From: G963665085 sp963665085
GTDB taxonomy: Bacteria; Bacteroidota; Bacteroidia; Bacteroidales; JAAAOM01
NCBI GenBank assembly: GCA_963665085.2
Contig: CAXXXS010000002.1
Span: forward strand, 1,178,001 to 1,242,000
Direction: 5' to 3'
Length of the DNA stretch: 64,000 bases
Position numbers and translations under genes: made by a program. Each line of letters starts with the position of its first letter. The first letter of the stretch is position 1. A model generated the notes under the pieces. That model did no database searches, was not told the DNA's origin, and worked only from the letters and a program-made list of their open reading frames with translations. Positions 1 through 8,499 of the stretch are shown one piece after another.

Positions 1-663
1 ATTATTAACATTGTTAATGAAAATAAAAGTAGCAGGGAGAATATACTTAGCATAAAAGAAACGCTGGAGAAAAATGTTGATGAATTCAATACCCTGAACG
101 AAAACCTGAAGGTGGTAACCCGCGTTGATTTAAATATTTCAAGCGGTATTATAAGAGCGGCCAAAGAATACATGGCCTCTGATATTGTTTTTGGCTGGGG
201 AGGAAAGACAACAGCATCTCAGCGTATTTTTGGTAATATTTTTGATCATCTAGTTAGTAGTTTACAAACATTATATGCTGTTAACATTTCAGAAAATCAC
301 ACTAAATACAATAAATTTATTATCCATATTCCTTCTAATGTTGAGTATGAACCTTCGTTTACTTCAATTATCAATAAATTAAATAAATTACCTAAACCAG
401 AAGACCTATTAATATTTAAGGTAGAAAAAGAAGAGTGTATTGCTAAACTAAAGATGCTTTTGCCTAAGAAAAATAAATATGAAATAATATTTCAGCACAA
501 AGATTTTAATAAAGTTGATAATGAAGAAAAAACTGTTTGCATGTTTTTTCTTTTTAGAAAAGAATCGATTGCTTTCAATGCTAAAAACAATTTTACGGTT
601 CAAAAATTAATCAATACAAATGCAGTAAACAATTTTATTGTTATTGTTCCAGGTTTCGAATAA
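1..663 (+). CDS. Cation/proton antiporter, C-terminal USP-like part (5' end outside window)
   Basis: The frame is open from base 1 to the stop at 663, so the visible 220 residues are the end of a longer protein that begins before the window. A GTG at 112 is in frame but is not needed as a start. The stretch AAKEYMASDIVFGWGGK followed by SQRIFGNIFDHL is the pattern I know from the cytoplasmic universal-stress-like C-terminal domain of Bacteroidota CPA2 Na+(K+)/H+ antiporters. No membrane segment is visible in this part, as expected for that domain. The stop is followed by a convergent leftward operon. The family call rests on this motif only. Confidence 0.6.
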   Translation: MINIVNENKSSRENILSIKETLEKNVDEFNTLNENLKVVTRVDLNISSGIIRAAKEYMASDIVFGWGGKTTASQRIFGNIFDHLVSSLQTLYAVNISENHTKYNKFIIHIPSNVEYEPSFTSIINKLNKLPKPEDLLIFKVEKEECIAKLKMLLPKKNKYEIIFQHKDFNKVDNEEKTVCMFFLFRKESIAFNAKNNFTVQKLINTNAVNNFIVIVPGFE

Positions 664-719
664 ATATTTCTGAATGTTCAATATTCTATTTTTTTCAAAA
701 AAGACGGTCTGGAAATATC

Positions 720-1520
720 TTAAAATTTTAAAACAACAAATGTATTCTCAGGCAGTGCACGATAAATTGCCCTTAATTCTTCCACTGGCATTTTGATAGT
801 AATAGTTGGTTGGTATTCTTGTTTCTTAAATAGCATAAAATTTCCCAGGGTTTCTAAAAATTTCTTAACCTTTAATTGTAAATGAAACTTAAACTTTGCT
901 CTTTTGTCAAGAGAATTAACAGTTTTGTCTTGTTCAAAAATTAATTTAAAATTATAATCCAGGAAAAAAACTGCAAAAGCCGGATTTTGAATTAACGTAT
1001 CTGGCTTCCATGCATTCAATGTTGCCTCAAGTGTATCTTTAGGCGCTTGACGAACAACAATGGGTTCTTTTACTATAGTTGCAGATTGCGAACCTATGGC
1101 TAACGGTTTAGAGAAAATTTCAATTTCCTGTTGTAAAGGCATTTTATCGAAGAGTTTATCTCTTTTTAATTCCCCAACCTTGGTTTGATGTATCATAACC
1201 CCCTTAATATACAGGTTTACGGTACTGTCAGATAAATTAACTACTAATTGGATTGAATCCGATTCTGATAATTTTAACAGAGCGTCCTTATATGCTTTTT
1301 CTTTAAGTAAATCTTTCATATCCGTGTGAAAATAGATACTATCTATTTTTTTAGTAAAAACTGTCCCCTCCTCAACAACTCCTGCCAACTCCTTGATTTT
1401 GTTAAGCGGGGCTATTGCAACAGTAATTAAATAAACAAATAAAAATATCCCTGCTAACCCGAACAGGACAGTTCTCCATTGCGTTTTTAGTGAGGTTCCT
1501 TTTTTGATAATGTCTTGCAT
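720..1520 (-). CDS. Membrane-anchored envelope protein of an L,D-transpeptidase operon
   Basis: 266 residues with one N-terminal membrane segment (about residues 16-38) and a periplasmic remainder. I do not recognise a named family. Residues about 90-120 (LVVNLSDSTVNLYIKG and following) look like the first strands of a YkuD L,D-transpeptidase domain, but the catalytic HG and HGC motifs are absent, so it is not an active enzyme of that type. It starts 12 bases after the preceding L,D-transpeptidase and is last in the four-gene leftward operon. A partner or scaffold for the transpeptidases is the simplest inference. Confidence 0.7.
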   Translation of the reverse strand: MQDIIKKGTSLKTQWRTVLFGLAGIFLFVYLITVAIAPLNKIKELAGVVEEGTVFTKKIDSIYFHTDMKDLLKEKAYKDALLKLSESDSIQLVVNLSDSTVNLYIKGVMIHQTKVGELKRDKLFDKMPLQQEIEIFSKPLAIGSQSATIVKEPIVVRQAPKDTLEATLNAWKPDTLIQNPAFAVFFLDYNFKLIFEQDKTVNSLDKRAKFKFHLQLKVKKFLETLGNFMLFKKQEYQPTITIKMPVEELRAIYRALPENTFVVLKF

Positions 1521-1532
1521 TCCAATAAAATT

Positions 1533-2249
1533 TTAAAAAATATATACTTTAGATCCTACTTGAAGTGATTTATAAACCAATTCAAGATTTTCGTCATTTA
1601 ACCTAATACACCCATGTGTAACAGGTAATCCCAAAAATCTTTGGTAAAGTGTTCCATGAATTAAATATCCGTGCCCCAGGCTTAAGGCATAATCTCCCAG
1701 GACACCATATTCAAATCGTGTATGGTCGTTGGCAGATGGTACAGGTAATCCTTCCTCAACAAAAGCCCAGTCAGGTTTTTTCCATACAGGAGAAGTGATT
1801 TTTCCTAATATCTTAAATTCTCCTTTTGGGGTTTTAAACATCCATTGTTGTTCATCCCCATTTTTTAATAAAGTATAGCTTCCCGTTGAGCATTTATCTC
1901 TTTTAATAATTTCATTCCCTTTATATAAAACAAACTCATTTGATGCACTATTAATAACCAAAAAGTAAGACTTTGGCCTTTTGGCATTTAGTTTTTTGTT
2001 TAAGGTTTCAATATCATCATTAATTTGTTTCTTCGCTGAGATTAGTTTTTCCTCATTTACTTGAGGTGACAATGTCTTAGGATATGGGATCACCCATATG
2101 ATCCCCCTTACCAAAATCGGTATTACTATTATTAAAGTAGCTATAATTAAGAATTGCTTATCTAATTTTTTTAACAGAAAAAACTTCTTTAAAGCCGCTG
2201 TTTTTTTCTTAATAGATTCAATTATTAATTCTTTATTTATTGTTTTCAT
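1533..2249 (-). CDS. L,D-transpeptidase (YkuD family), membrane anchored
   Basis: 238 residues: an N-terminal membrane anchor (about 31-53), a short linker and a C-terminal YkuD catalytic domain. The domain begins at YFLVINSASNEFVLYKG and ends with the active-site signature HGTLYQ...VTHGCIRLND, which supplies the catalytic Cys with its His and Arg. YkuD enzymes make 3-3 peptidoglycan cross-links or attach proteins to peptidoglycan in the periplasm. The start overlaps the stop of the upstream transpeptidase by 4 bases (ATGA), so the two are translationally coupled. The fold is clear; the actual acceptor is not. Confidence 0.9.
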   Translation of the reverse strand: MKTINKELIIESIKKKTAALKKFFLLKKLDKQFLIIATLIIVIPILVRGIIWVIPYPKTLSPQVNEEKLISAKKQINDDIETLNKKLNAKRPKSYFLVINSASNEFVLYKGNEIIKRDKCSTGSYTLLKNGDEQQWMFKTPKGEFKILGKITSPVWKKPDWAFVEEGLPVPSANDHTRFEYGVLGDYALSLGHGYLIHGTLYQRFLGLPVTHGCIRLNDENLELVYKSLQVGSKVYIF

Positions 2250-3352
2250 TCAAAATTAAATGAGAGTTCGTTTAATGATTTTGTGGAACCAACTATAGTA
2301 ACCTTTGTCCCTACCGGTAAAAAATTATAAATTTCATCCATATCACTATCTTTTAAAGCGATACAACCATCAGTCCAGTCAATTCCTTTACCGCCATTCC
2401 CATGGATTTCTATCAGGTTACCAATTTTTGCATCGTGTTTAACTATTCCGTTCTTTTTGTTGAGGGTAAACCTTTTTTTATCTTCTTCATTTGGGTAATC
2501 AAGTAAAAAGGCTTTGTAGTATTTTGTTTCTCCGTTTCGTTTTTTATCAATAACCTTATAAAATCCTTCCGGGGTCGATTTGTCGCCTTGTTGCTGTTTG
2601 TCCCCTATCCAATTGCTACCCAGTTCAATATTTATTTTTTTTATGTTTTTTCCTTCATAATAAACCAATAGTTCCCGAGCAAGTTTATCAACTATAATTA
2701 CGTGTATTTGATTTTTTTTTGAAATATTAACAGTCTGTTTGACCATTTCATCCCATTTAGAAAAATCCTCAAAATAATTAAGCAGTTTTTCCTGGTAATA
2801 TGCATTAACATCATTAATAGACATTTCTGCTAAATCAAGTTTTGATTTGCAGGCACCATAATTTTTATTTTTATACGCAAGTAAACTTTCTGCATAAAGT
2901 AAATTACACTTTGTTAATTCGTTACGTTGTTTTTCACTCATTGGAAAGTCACCAAAATTCTTCTTAAAATTATTAATCAGCCTACCGGTTTTCTCAATTC
3001 TTAACTCAATAAGCTTTTCTGTATTTGCAATATTGTTTCTGGAGATATCTATCGCTATCTCACTAAAAAATGCAGATTGGGCTGCTAAATCAATTGCTTT
3101 CTGATAATTTCTAAAAAGTATAAATCGTTCATTCTGCCCCTCCCATTCTATCATGGCTGAATCATAATAAATTTGAGCATTCAGAAATTTTTCTTTTGCA
3201 AACATATCAGAACCTTCAAGCAATGCTTTTTTTAGGGATAGCCTGGCTATATCTATTTCTTCTTTGGGGAGTACATTTTTTTTAACTTTAATTGAAATTC
3301 CAACAATTATTAATAGTAAAACAGATAAGATTATTATTTTTTTTGATTTCAT
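2246..3352 (-). CDS. L,D-transpeptidase (YafK-like YkuD domain) with helical N-terminal region
   Basis: 368 residues from the ATG at 3352 (MKSKKIIIL). An in-frame ATG at 3379 would add nine residues before the membrane segment, and I prefer the internal start because it puts the basic residues directly before the hydrophobic anchor. Residues about 40-215 are mostly helical and charged. The C-terminal YkuD domain carries IHGNGGKGIDWTDGCIALKD, the YafK-type motif in which Arg does not follow the Cys. This differs from the THGCIRL motif of the next gene, so the pair probably has distinct substrates. Periplasmic peptidoglycan cross-linking or remodelling is the family role. Confidence 0.88.
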   Translation of the reverse strand: MKSKKIIILSVLLLIIVGISIKVKKNVLPKEEIDIARLSLKKALLEGSDMFAKEKFLNAQIYYDSAMIEWEGQNERFILFRNYQKAIDLAAQSAFFSEIAIDISRNNIANTEKLIELRIEKTGRLINNFKKNFGDFPMSEKQRNELTKCNLLYAESLLAYKNKNYGACKSKLDLAEMSINDVNAYYQEKLLNYFEDFSKWDEMVKQTVNISKKNQIHVIIVDKLARELLVYYEGKNIKKINIELGSNWIGDKQQQGDKSTPEGFYKVIDKKRNGETKYYKAFLLDYPNEEDKKRFTLNKKNGIVKHDAKIGNLIEIHGNGGKGIDWTDGCIALKDSDMDEIYNFLPVGTKVTIVGSTKSLNELSFNFE

Positions 3353-3426
3353 TTTGCATAAAAAAAACGGTCCCGACATAATCGGAACCGGATAAATACA
3401 AACACACTAAACTCTTCACCTAACTA

Positions 3427-4041
3427 CTATGCCCTTTTACTACTCTTATTTGCTTTATATTTAGCAATAACATTTGATAATTCAACATTGGTAGAAGTAG
3501 CTTTTTCTTTTGCAGCTTTTGATTTTTCTAATGTTGCAATATAATCGCCTGTTTCAAGTAAACTACTAGCTTCATTTATTGAAGACTCAACAGCATCAAT
3601 TTCTCCTTTAATTGCAAAAAGAGCTGCTGTTCCCTCTTTACCTTTTGGTGCTTCAAGAATTAATTGTCTATTTGTTTCAATTAAGACTTTTACCTCTGTA
3701 ATTAAATTTTGTACTTCAACTTTTATTTCTTCTTTTCGTGTTTCTGTCTGTTGCAATATAATTCCTGCAAAATTTGTTACTCCTTCTAAATCTGCTTTCG
3801 TGTTTGAGTAGTTTTTAATGAATTTTGACTTCTGTGATTCAATACCAGCCATTACACCGTTCATTGAATCTTGCAATGCAACAAAATTTTCATAAACATA
3901 AACTTCAGCACCAGCCAATTTGGCTTGTTCTATAGCTGCATTTGCTGCATCAATTTCAGCCTGTGGCAATTTTGAACAGCTCGTTAACATTAAGGATGTT
4001 ACTCCTAAAAATACAATACTTGCAAAAAACCTGTTTTTCAT
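3427..4041 (-). CDS. Coiled-coil lipoprotein, first gene of the transpeptidase operon
   Basis: 204 residues. The signal peptide ends in a lipobox (LMLTSCSK, Cys about residue 22), so the protein should be lipid anchored. The remainder is rich in Ala, Glu, Lys and Leu with no Pro/Gly breaks over long stretches, indicating a helical coiled coil (about 28-200). This resembles DUF4398-type periplasmic helical lipoproteins. It lies about 75 bases upstream of the first transpeptidase on the same strand, which suggests a structural role at the peptidoglycan, similar in spirit to Lpp, though that is inference. Confidence 0.8.
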   Translation of the reverse strand: MKNRFFASIVFLGVTSLMLTSCSKLPQAEIDAANAAIEQAKLAGAEVYVYENFVALQDSMNGVMAGIESQKSKFIKNYSNTKADLEGVTNFAGIILQQTETRKEEIKVEVQNLITEVKVLIETNRQLILEAPKGKEGTAALFAIKGEIDAVESSINEASSLLETGDYIATLEKSKAAKEKATSTNVELSNVIAKYKANKSSKRA

Positions 4042-4300
4042 TTTTTTATAAAAATTAATTGTTTATTTTTCTTTAAATCTTTGCACAGTTAACTTATATA
4101 GAAGTTAATCCATGGTTAGGATCGTTATCTTTATTTTTTAAAATTTGATATTATGACGCGAAAAGGGAATTAGGTAACATAAAAAAATAACATATTTTTA
4201 TTCCACCTTATAATCAAGATAATAACGCATAAATTTTTGGCAAGACGCTTCTTAAAATTATAATTTAAGTAGTAAATTTGAGACCTGATATATACTTCCT
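4042..4300. other. Divergent intergenic region with short inverted repeat
   Basis: About 260 bases between the leftward envelope operon and a rightward gene. It contains TTAACTT-N6-AAGTTAA (4089-4108), which could be an operator, and a candidate -7 element TAAATTTG at 4273-4280, 20 bases before the next start. I see no TTTG at the expected -33 distance, so that promoter is weakly supported. Confidence 0.35.
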
Positions 4301-4750
4301 GTGAAAAAATTTGGTTCATATACAATACTTAAAAAAGAAAAGATTATTGTAGAATATCATTCTGGTGATATCAATATTGATGAATTTATAAATTCCAGAA
4401 AAATTATAAGCTCAGATATTAACTATAATCCTGATTATGATCTAGTCTTTGATTACAGAGATGCAAACATGCTTGTTAAAGAGCCGGATATTGATATGTT
4501 TTTAATTTTTTTTAAAAACTTTCCTCAAATTATTGGAAAAAGAAAATCGGCATATTTAACGAGTAAGCCAAACGAAGTAGTAATAACAACTCTTTTTTCT
4601 TTAGGAATAAAAGATACATACATCCATCCACAAACTTTTTCTTCCCCGGAAGGTGTTATTGATTGGGTCAACAATAAAGATTTAAATATTAATAGTTTAA
4701 GAAAGATTCTTGAAAAATTAAAAAAAGGACCTAATAATTTGTATAGTTAA
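4301..4750 (+). CDS. Small cytoplasmic protein of unknown function, SpoIIAA/STAS-like in appearance
   Basis: 149 residues, no signal peptide. The start is a GTG (MKKFGSYTIL). The opening strands (TILKKEKIIVEYHSGDI) followed by alternating strands and helices, VFDYRDANM and a region around AYLTSKPNEV resemble the SpoIIAA/STAS-like small proteins common in Bacteroidota. I cannot assign a function. It lies about 100 bases upstream of an ECF sigma factor on the same strand, and could be co-transcribed. Confidence 0.6.
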   Translation: MKKFGSYTILKKEKIIVEYHSGDINIDEFINSRKIISSDINYNPDYDLVFDYRDANMLVKEPDIDMFLIFFKNFPQIIGKRKSAYLTSKPNEVVITTLFSLGIKDTYIHPQTFSSPEGVIDWVNNKDLNINSLRKILEKLKKGPNNLYS

Positions 4751-4853
4751 AAATTGATAGGTATTATACTATAAACTAACTTTAAACATCATTTTAACGA
4801 AATGAAAAAAACACTAGAATTCATACATTTTTTAATATACAACACATGTATAA

Positions 4854-5420
4854 ATGACTGAAAAATATTTACACCTTACGGATGACGAGATTATCCAAAA
4901 AATACGAAGTGAAAATTCTTCTAAATATTTTGAAATACTTTACAATAGATATTTTTCAAAGGTTTTGAATAAATGTTATTCCTTCGTTAAGAATAAACAA
5001 ATTGCGGAAGAACTTACAGAAGATATATTTTCGAAGGTTTTCGAGAAATTACCATCATTTAAGCAGCTTTCTTCTTTTTCTTCATGGCTGTACTCGGTTA
5101 CATACAATCATTGCATAGATTTTCTCAGGGATAAAAAGAAACTACACTATCCGGAATGGAACAAAGAAAATGAAATCCCAGATATAATTGATGATACTGA
5201 GGAAGTATTGGAAGATATCAATTATGATAATCTTTTAGCTATTATGGAACTTGTTCATCCTGAAGAGAAAGCTTTACTTCTAATGAAGTATAAGGATGAT
5301 CTACCGATGAAACAAATTGGTTTAGCATTAAGAATTAGTGAAGATGCTGCCAAAATGCGGTTAAAAAGGGCAAGGGCAAGGGTGTTATATTTATATACCC
5401 AGAAATTTATGCGTAACTAA
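4854..5420 (+). CDS. ECF-type RNA polymerase sigma factor
   Basis: 188 residues with sigma-70 region 2 (about 24-92, including FSSWLYSVTYNHCIDFLRDKK) and region 4 (about 130-180, MKQIGLALRISEDAAKMRLKRAR, a helix-turn-helix). This two-domain layout is the ECF family. No FecR-type or other obvious anti-sigma gene follows; instead a PepSY-like protein starts about 50 bases downstream. It is distinct from the sigma factor at 20.8 kb, which drives the PUL. The regulon is unknown; the potassium transporter and stress genes next door are plausible targets by position only. Confidence 0.9.
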   Translation: MTEKYLHLTDDEIIQKIRSENSSKYFEILYNRYFSKVLNKCYSFVKNKQIAEELTEDIFSKVFEKLPSFKQLSSFSSWLYSVTYNHCIDFLRDKKKLHYPEWNKENEIPDIIDDTEEVLEDINYDNLLAIMELVHPEEKALLLMKYKDDLPMKQIGLALRISEDAAKMRLKRARARVLYLYTQKFMRN

Positions 5421-5468
5421 GATGTTACTTGTAAGTTCATAAACGTCATAAAAAGAAATTGAGATAGA

Positions 5469-5867
5469 ATGAAAGATTTTTTAAAAAAGGTAATTGAAGG
5501 AAATGGAGTTTCTCCATCGGAAGTATGCTTGCAGGCTTTTAACGATAATTTTATGGATGCAGTTAATGTGGAATGGTTTAACAAAAAATCCTATTACGAA
5601 GCAATCTTCTATAAAAATAATCTTGAACATATTGCTTTGTTTAGTTTAAATGGGGTTTTGTTAGAATACAAACAAAACCTGCCAACTGAGTACATTCCAG
5701 AAGCAATCAAAAATCTGGCATTATCAAAAGGAGAGATAATGAGTTCTTTGCTTAACAATAAAGGTAACATGATTGAGTACGAATTAATAGTAAGAGATAA
5801 ACAACGAAAAAGATATTTAATTGTAGTTACCGATATTGGTGATCTTATACTCGAAAAAATACTTTAA
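5469..5867 (+). CDS. PepSY-like small protein
   Basis: 132 residues. Two similar halves of the type FNDNFMDAVNVEWFNKKSYYEAIF ... LFSLNGVLLEY and a second shorter copy match the look of PepSY-like domains (putative beta-lactamase-inhibitor-like proteins) common in Bacteroidota. No signal peptide is visible, which is unusual because most relatives are periplasmic. It sits between the ECF sigma factor and the potassium transporter, 19 bases before the latter. A regulator or sensor of sigma activity is possible but only by context. Confidence 0.55.
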   Translation: MKDFLKKVIEGNGVSPSEVCLQAFNDNFMDAVNVEWFNKKSYYEAIFYKNNLEHIALFSLNGVLLEYKQNLPTEYIPEAIKNLALSKGEIMSSLLNNKGNMIEYELIVRDKQRKRYLIVVTDIGDLILEKIL

Positions 5868-5886
5868 CCAGTTTTTTAATTTAAAA

Positions 5887-7845
5887 ATGCAAACACCTAA
5901 TCAACAGAAGAAAAAAATAAATCAATTTGGTTTTGCCGGATTAATAATTACGCTGGGGATTGTCTACGGCGATATAGGAACATCTCCTCTTTATGTTGTA
6001 AAAGCTGTTTTTGGGCATCTTGACTTTTATGATAAAAAAATCATCCTTGGAGTTGCATCCTGCATATTCTGGACTTTAACCATACAAACAACTTTTAAAT
6101 ATATTATTATAACCTTACGTGCCAATAACAAAGGAGAAGGGGGGATTTTTGCACTATATGCTTTAATTAGAAAAAGAAATAAATGGGCTTATATTATTGC
6201 TATCATTGGTGGTAGTACATTACTTGCCGATGGCATAATAACACCATCTATAACTGTAACATCTGCAATAGAAGGCTTAAAGATTATTAACCCCGAAATA
6301 CCTTCAATCCTAATTTCAATTGCAATTCTAACAATATTGTTTTTTGTTCAGCAGTTTGGAACTGAATCTATTGGCCGATCCTTTGGCCCGGTTATGTTAG
6401 TTTGGTTTATAGTTATTGGTACATTGGGGTTTTTGCAGCTTATTGTCTCGCCAATCATACTTAAAGCAATAAACCCTGTTTATGCCATCAGCCTAATTAG
6501 CACCCATCCTCAAGCTTTGCTAATTTTGGGGGCCGTGTTTTTAGCTACAACAGGTGCAGAAGCTCTTTACTCTGATTTAGGGCATTGCGGAATAAAAAAT
6601 ATTCAAATTTCGTGGATCTTCGTTAAAACAATGCTAATAATCAATTACTTTGGACAATGCGCATGGATATTATCAAATATAAATGAAAACACAGAAGTAT
6701 TAAATCCTTTTTATGGCATTATGCCTAATTGGTTTATAATTCCAGGAATAATTTTGGCAACCCTGGCAGCTATTATTGCCAGCCAGGCATTAATTAGTGG
6801 CTCTTTTACTTTGGTGAGTGAAGCTATGTCCCTTAACCTGTGGCCAAAACTAACAATAAAATATCCAACCGTACTTAAAGGACAGTTATACGTTCCCGCA
6901 ATTAATATTTTCTTATGGCTAACCAGCACAGGGGTAATTTTGCTGTTCAAAGAATCATCTGCAATGGAAGCTGCTTATGGACTTTCAATAAGTATTACCA
7001 TGCTAATGACTACCATATTGCTTATTCTTTATTTAAGAAGAATTAAAGTGAATAAAGCATTTGCAGCAATTATTTCAGGGGTATTTTTATTTATTGAGGG
7101 TTTATTTTTTATTGCAAACTTTCAAAAATTTGCTCATGGGGGATGGTTCGCATTTATAATTGCCGTATTCTTTTCAATTCTAATGTACTCCTGGTATAAT
7201 GGCCGCCTAATTAAAAATAAGTTGATGAGATATGTTTCCTTGAAAGAAATAGCAAATATTTTAATAAATGTAAAAAAGGATCTGACTATTCCTAAATTTG
7301 CAACCAACCTTATTTATTTGACTAAAGGGAACAAAGAATATGAGATTGAATCTACCATTGTATATTCCCTGCTTGACAAACAACCCAAAAGAGCTGATAT
7401 TTACTGGTTTGTCCATATTGAAATACTTGACGAGCCATTTGTTTCGGAATATGAAGTTGTACATATTGTACCCGGTGAAATCATAAAAATCAACCTGTTT
7501 CTGGGATTTAAGGTTGAACCCAGGTTAAATCTTCTCTTTAATAAAATACGTAATGATTTATCAAAAGCAGATGAGATACAGGTAAAATCAATGTACCCAT
7601 CACTAAAAGAAGTGCAGGTAACAGGTGATTGCAGATATATTTTAATCGATAGGGTCCTCACTGCTGATCATGCATTTAAATTCTGGGAAAGAATAATAAT
7701 GAGCCTGAGTAATATTTTTAAGCATATTGCTATCCCTGAATCAAAATCTTACCATATTGACGCAAGTAATTTTGTTTTAGAAAAAGTTCCATTGGGAAAA
7801 CCCGATAAATTAGGGGTTGAACTAAAAAGAAAAATTTCTAAATAA
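5887..7845 (+). CDS. kup: KUP-family potassium uptake transporter
   Basis: 652 residues from the ATG at 5887 (MQTPNQQKKK). A longer frame from 5836 would overlap the preceding gene and add no conserved sequence, so I reject it. The N-terminal signature GIVYGDIGTSPLYV, then GEGGIFALYALIR and GSTLLADGIITPSITV, are diagnostic of KUP/HAK/KT K+:H+ symporters. About 12 membrane segments fill residues 15-430 and a cytoplasmic tail follows. Its role is K+ uptake at the inner membrane. The next gene converges, with only 3 bases between stops. Confidence 0.95.
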   Translation: MQTPNQQKKKINQFGFAGLIITLGIVYGDIGTSPLYVVKAVFGHLDFYDKKIILGVASCIFWTLTIQTTFKYIIITLRANNKGEGGIFALYALIRKRNKWAYIIAIIGGSTLLADGIITPSITVTSAIEGLKIINPEIPSILISIAILTILFFVQQFGTESIGRSFGPVMLVWFIVIGTLGFLQLIVSPIILKAINPVYAISLISTHPQALLILGAVFLATTGAEALYSDLGHCGIKNIQISWIFVKTMLIINYFGQCAWILSNINENTEVLNPFYGIMPNWFIIPGIILATLAAIIASQALISGSFTLVSEAMSLNLWPKLTIKYPTVLKGQLYVPAINIFLWLTSTGVILLFKESSAMEAAYGLSISITMLMTTILLILYLRRIKVNKAFAAIISGVFLFIEGLFFIANFQKFAHGGWFAFIIAVFFSILMYSWYNGRLIKNKLMRYVSLKEIANILINVKKDLTIPKFATNLIYLTKGNKEYEIESTIVYSLLDKQPKRADIYWFVHIEILDEPFVSEYEVVHIVPGEIIKINLFLGFKVEPRLNLLFNKIRNDLSKADEIQVKSMYPSLKEVQVTGDCRYILIDRVLTADHAFKFWERIIMSLSNIFKHIAIPESKSYHIDASNFVLEKVPLGKPDKLGVELKRKISK

Positions 7846-7848
7846 AGT

Positions 7849-8493
7849 TTACTTTTCTGTTTTTCTAAAACCTTTTAAGACAGTTATTATAAATGGTAAT
7901 ACTGTTATAAAAATAAGAACAAGAAATATTAATCCATAGTTATTTTTAACCCATTCTATTTCCCCAACAAAATATCCTGTCAGCAAAAACAGGACAATCC
8001 ATAATACAGCCCCAATAGTTGTATTTTTAATGAAAATTTTAAAAGACATTTTTACTACACCTGCTAAAAAAGGTATATATGTTCGGATGACAGGAAAAAA
8101 CCTACCTATTATAATTGCAGTCCCACCTTTCTTTCTATAAAATTCTTCTGCTTGAAGCATGTATTTTAACAGATGATTTTTTATAAAATAGTTTTTACTT
8201 ATTCGAAGCTCATATCCCATAAATTTGCCCATATAATAGTTGCTTGTGTTACCAACAATTGCAGCTATAATCAAAAGGATGGTTAAAAGACGGATATCCA
8301 TATCCGTAGAAGCTGCTACTACGCCTGCCGAAAATAGCAGTCCATCACCTGGTAAAAAGGGAAAAATAATCAATCCGGTTTCAAACATTATCAATAGAAA
8401 CAAAATAAGGTAGGTATGGGTTAAATTTTCTGAAACCATAGCTAACAATGCATCATCAGTATGCATTATTATTTCAAATAGACGTTCAAACAT
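7849..8493 (-). CDS. DedA family membrane protein
   Basis: 214 residues, four to six membrane segments. The motif FETGLIIFPFLPGDGLLFSAG and the conserved EEFYRKKGGTAIIIGRFFPVIR are the DedA (SNARE-associated) signature; the GR...P..R residues are the ones required for function in characterised members. DedA proteins act in the inner membrane in phospholipid flipping, proton-dependent homeostasis and envelope stress. It is the last gene of a leftward three-gene set with TerC (6-base gap) and DUF502. Confidence 0.92.
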   Translation of the reverse strand: MFERLFEIIMHTDDALLAMVSENLTHTYLILFLLIMFETGLIIFPFLPGDGLLFSAGVVAASTDMDIRLLTILLIIAAIVGNTSNYYMGKFMGYELRISKNYFIKNHLLKYMLQAEEFYRKKGGTAIIIGRFFPVIRTYIPFLAGVVKMSFKIFIKNTTIGAVLWIVLFLLTGYFVGEIEWVKNNYGLIFLVLIFITVLPFIITVLKGFRKTEK

Positions 8494-8499
8494 ATAAAT

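Noticed and set aside
5836..5886. Longer start for the potassium transporter
   Set aside because: It overlaps the preceding gene, adds 17 residues with no family similarity, and the ATG at 5887 directly precedes the conserved region.
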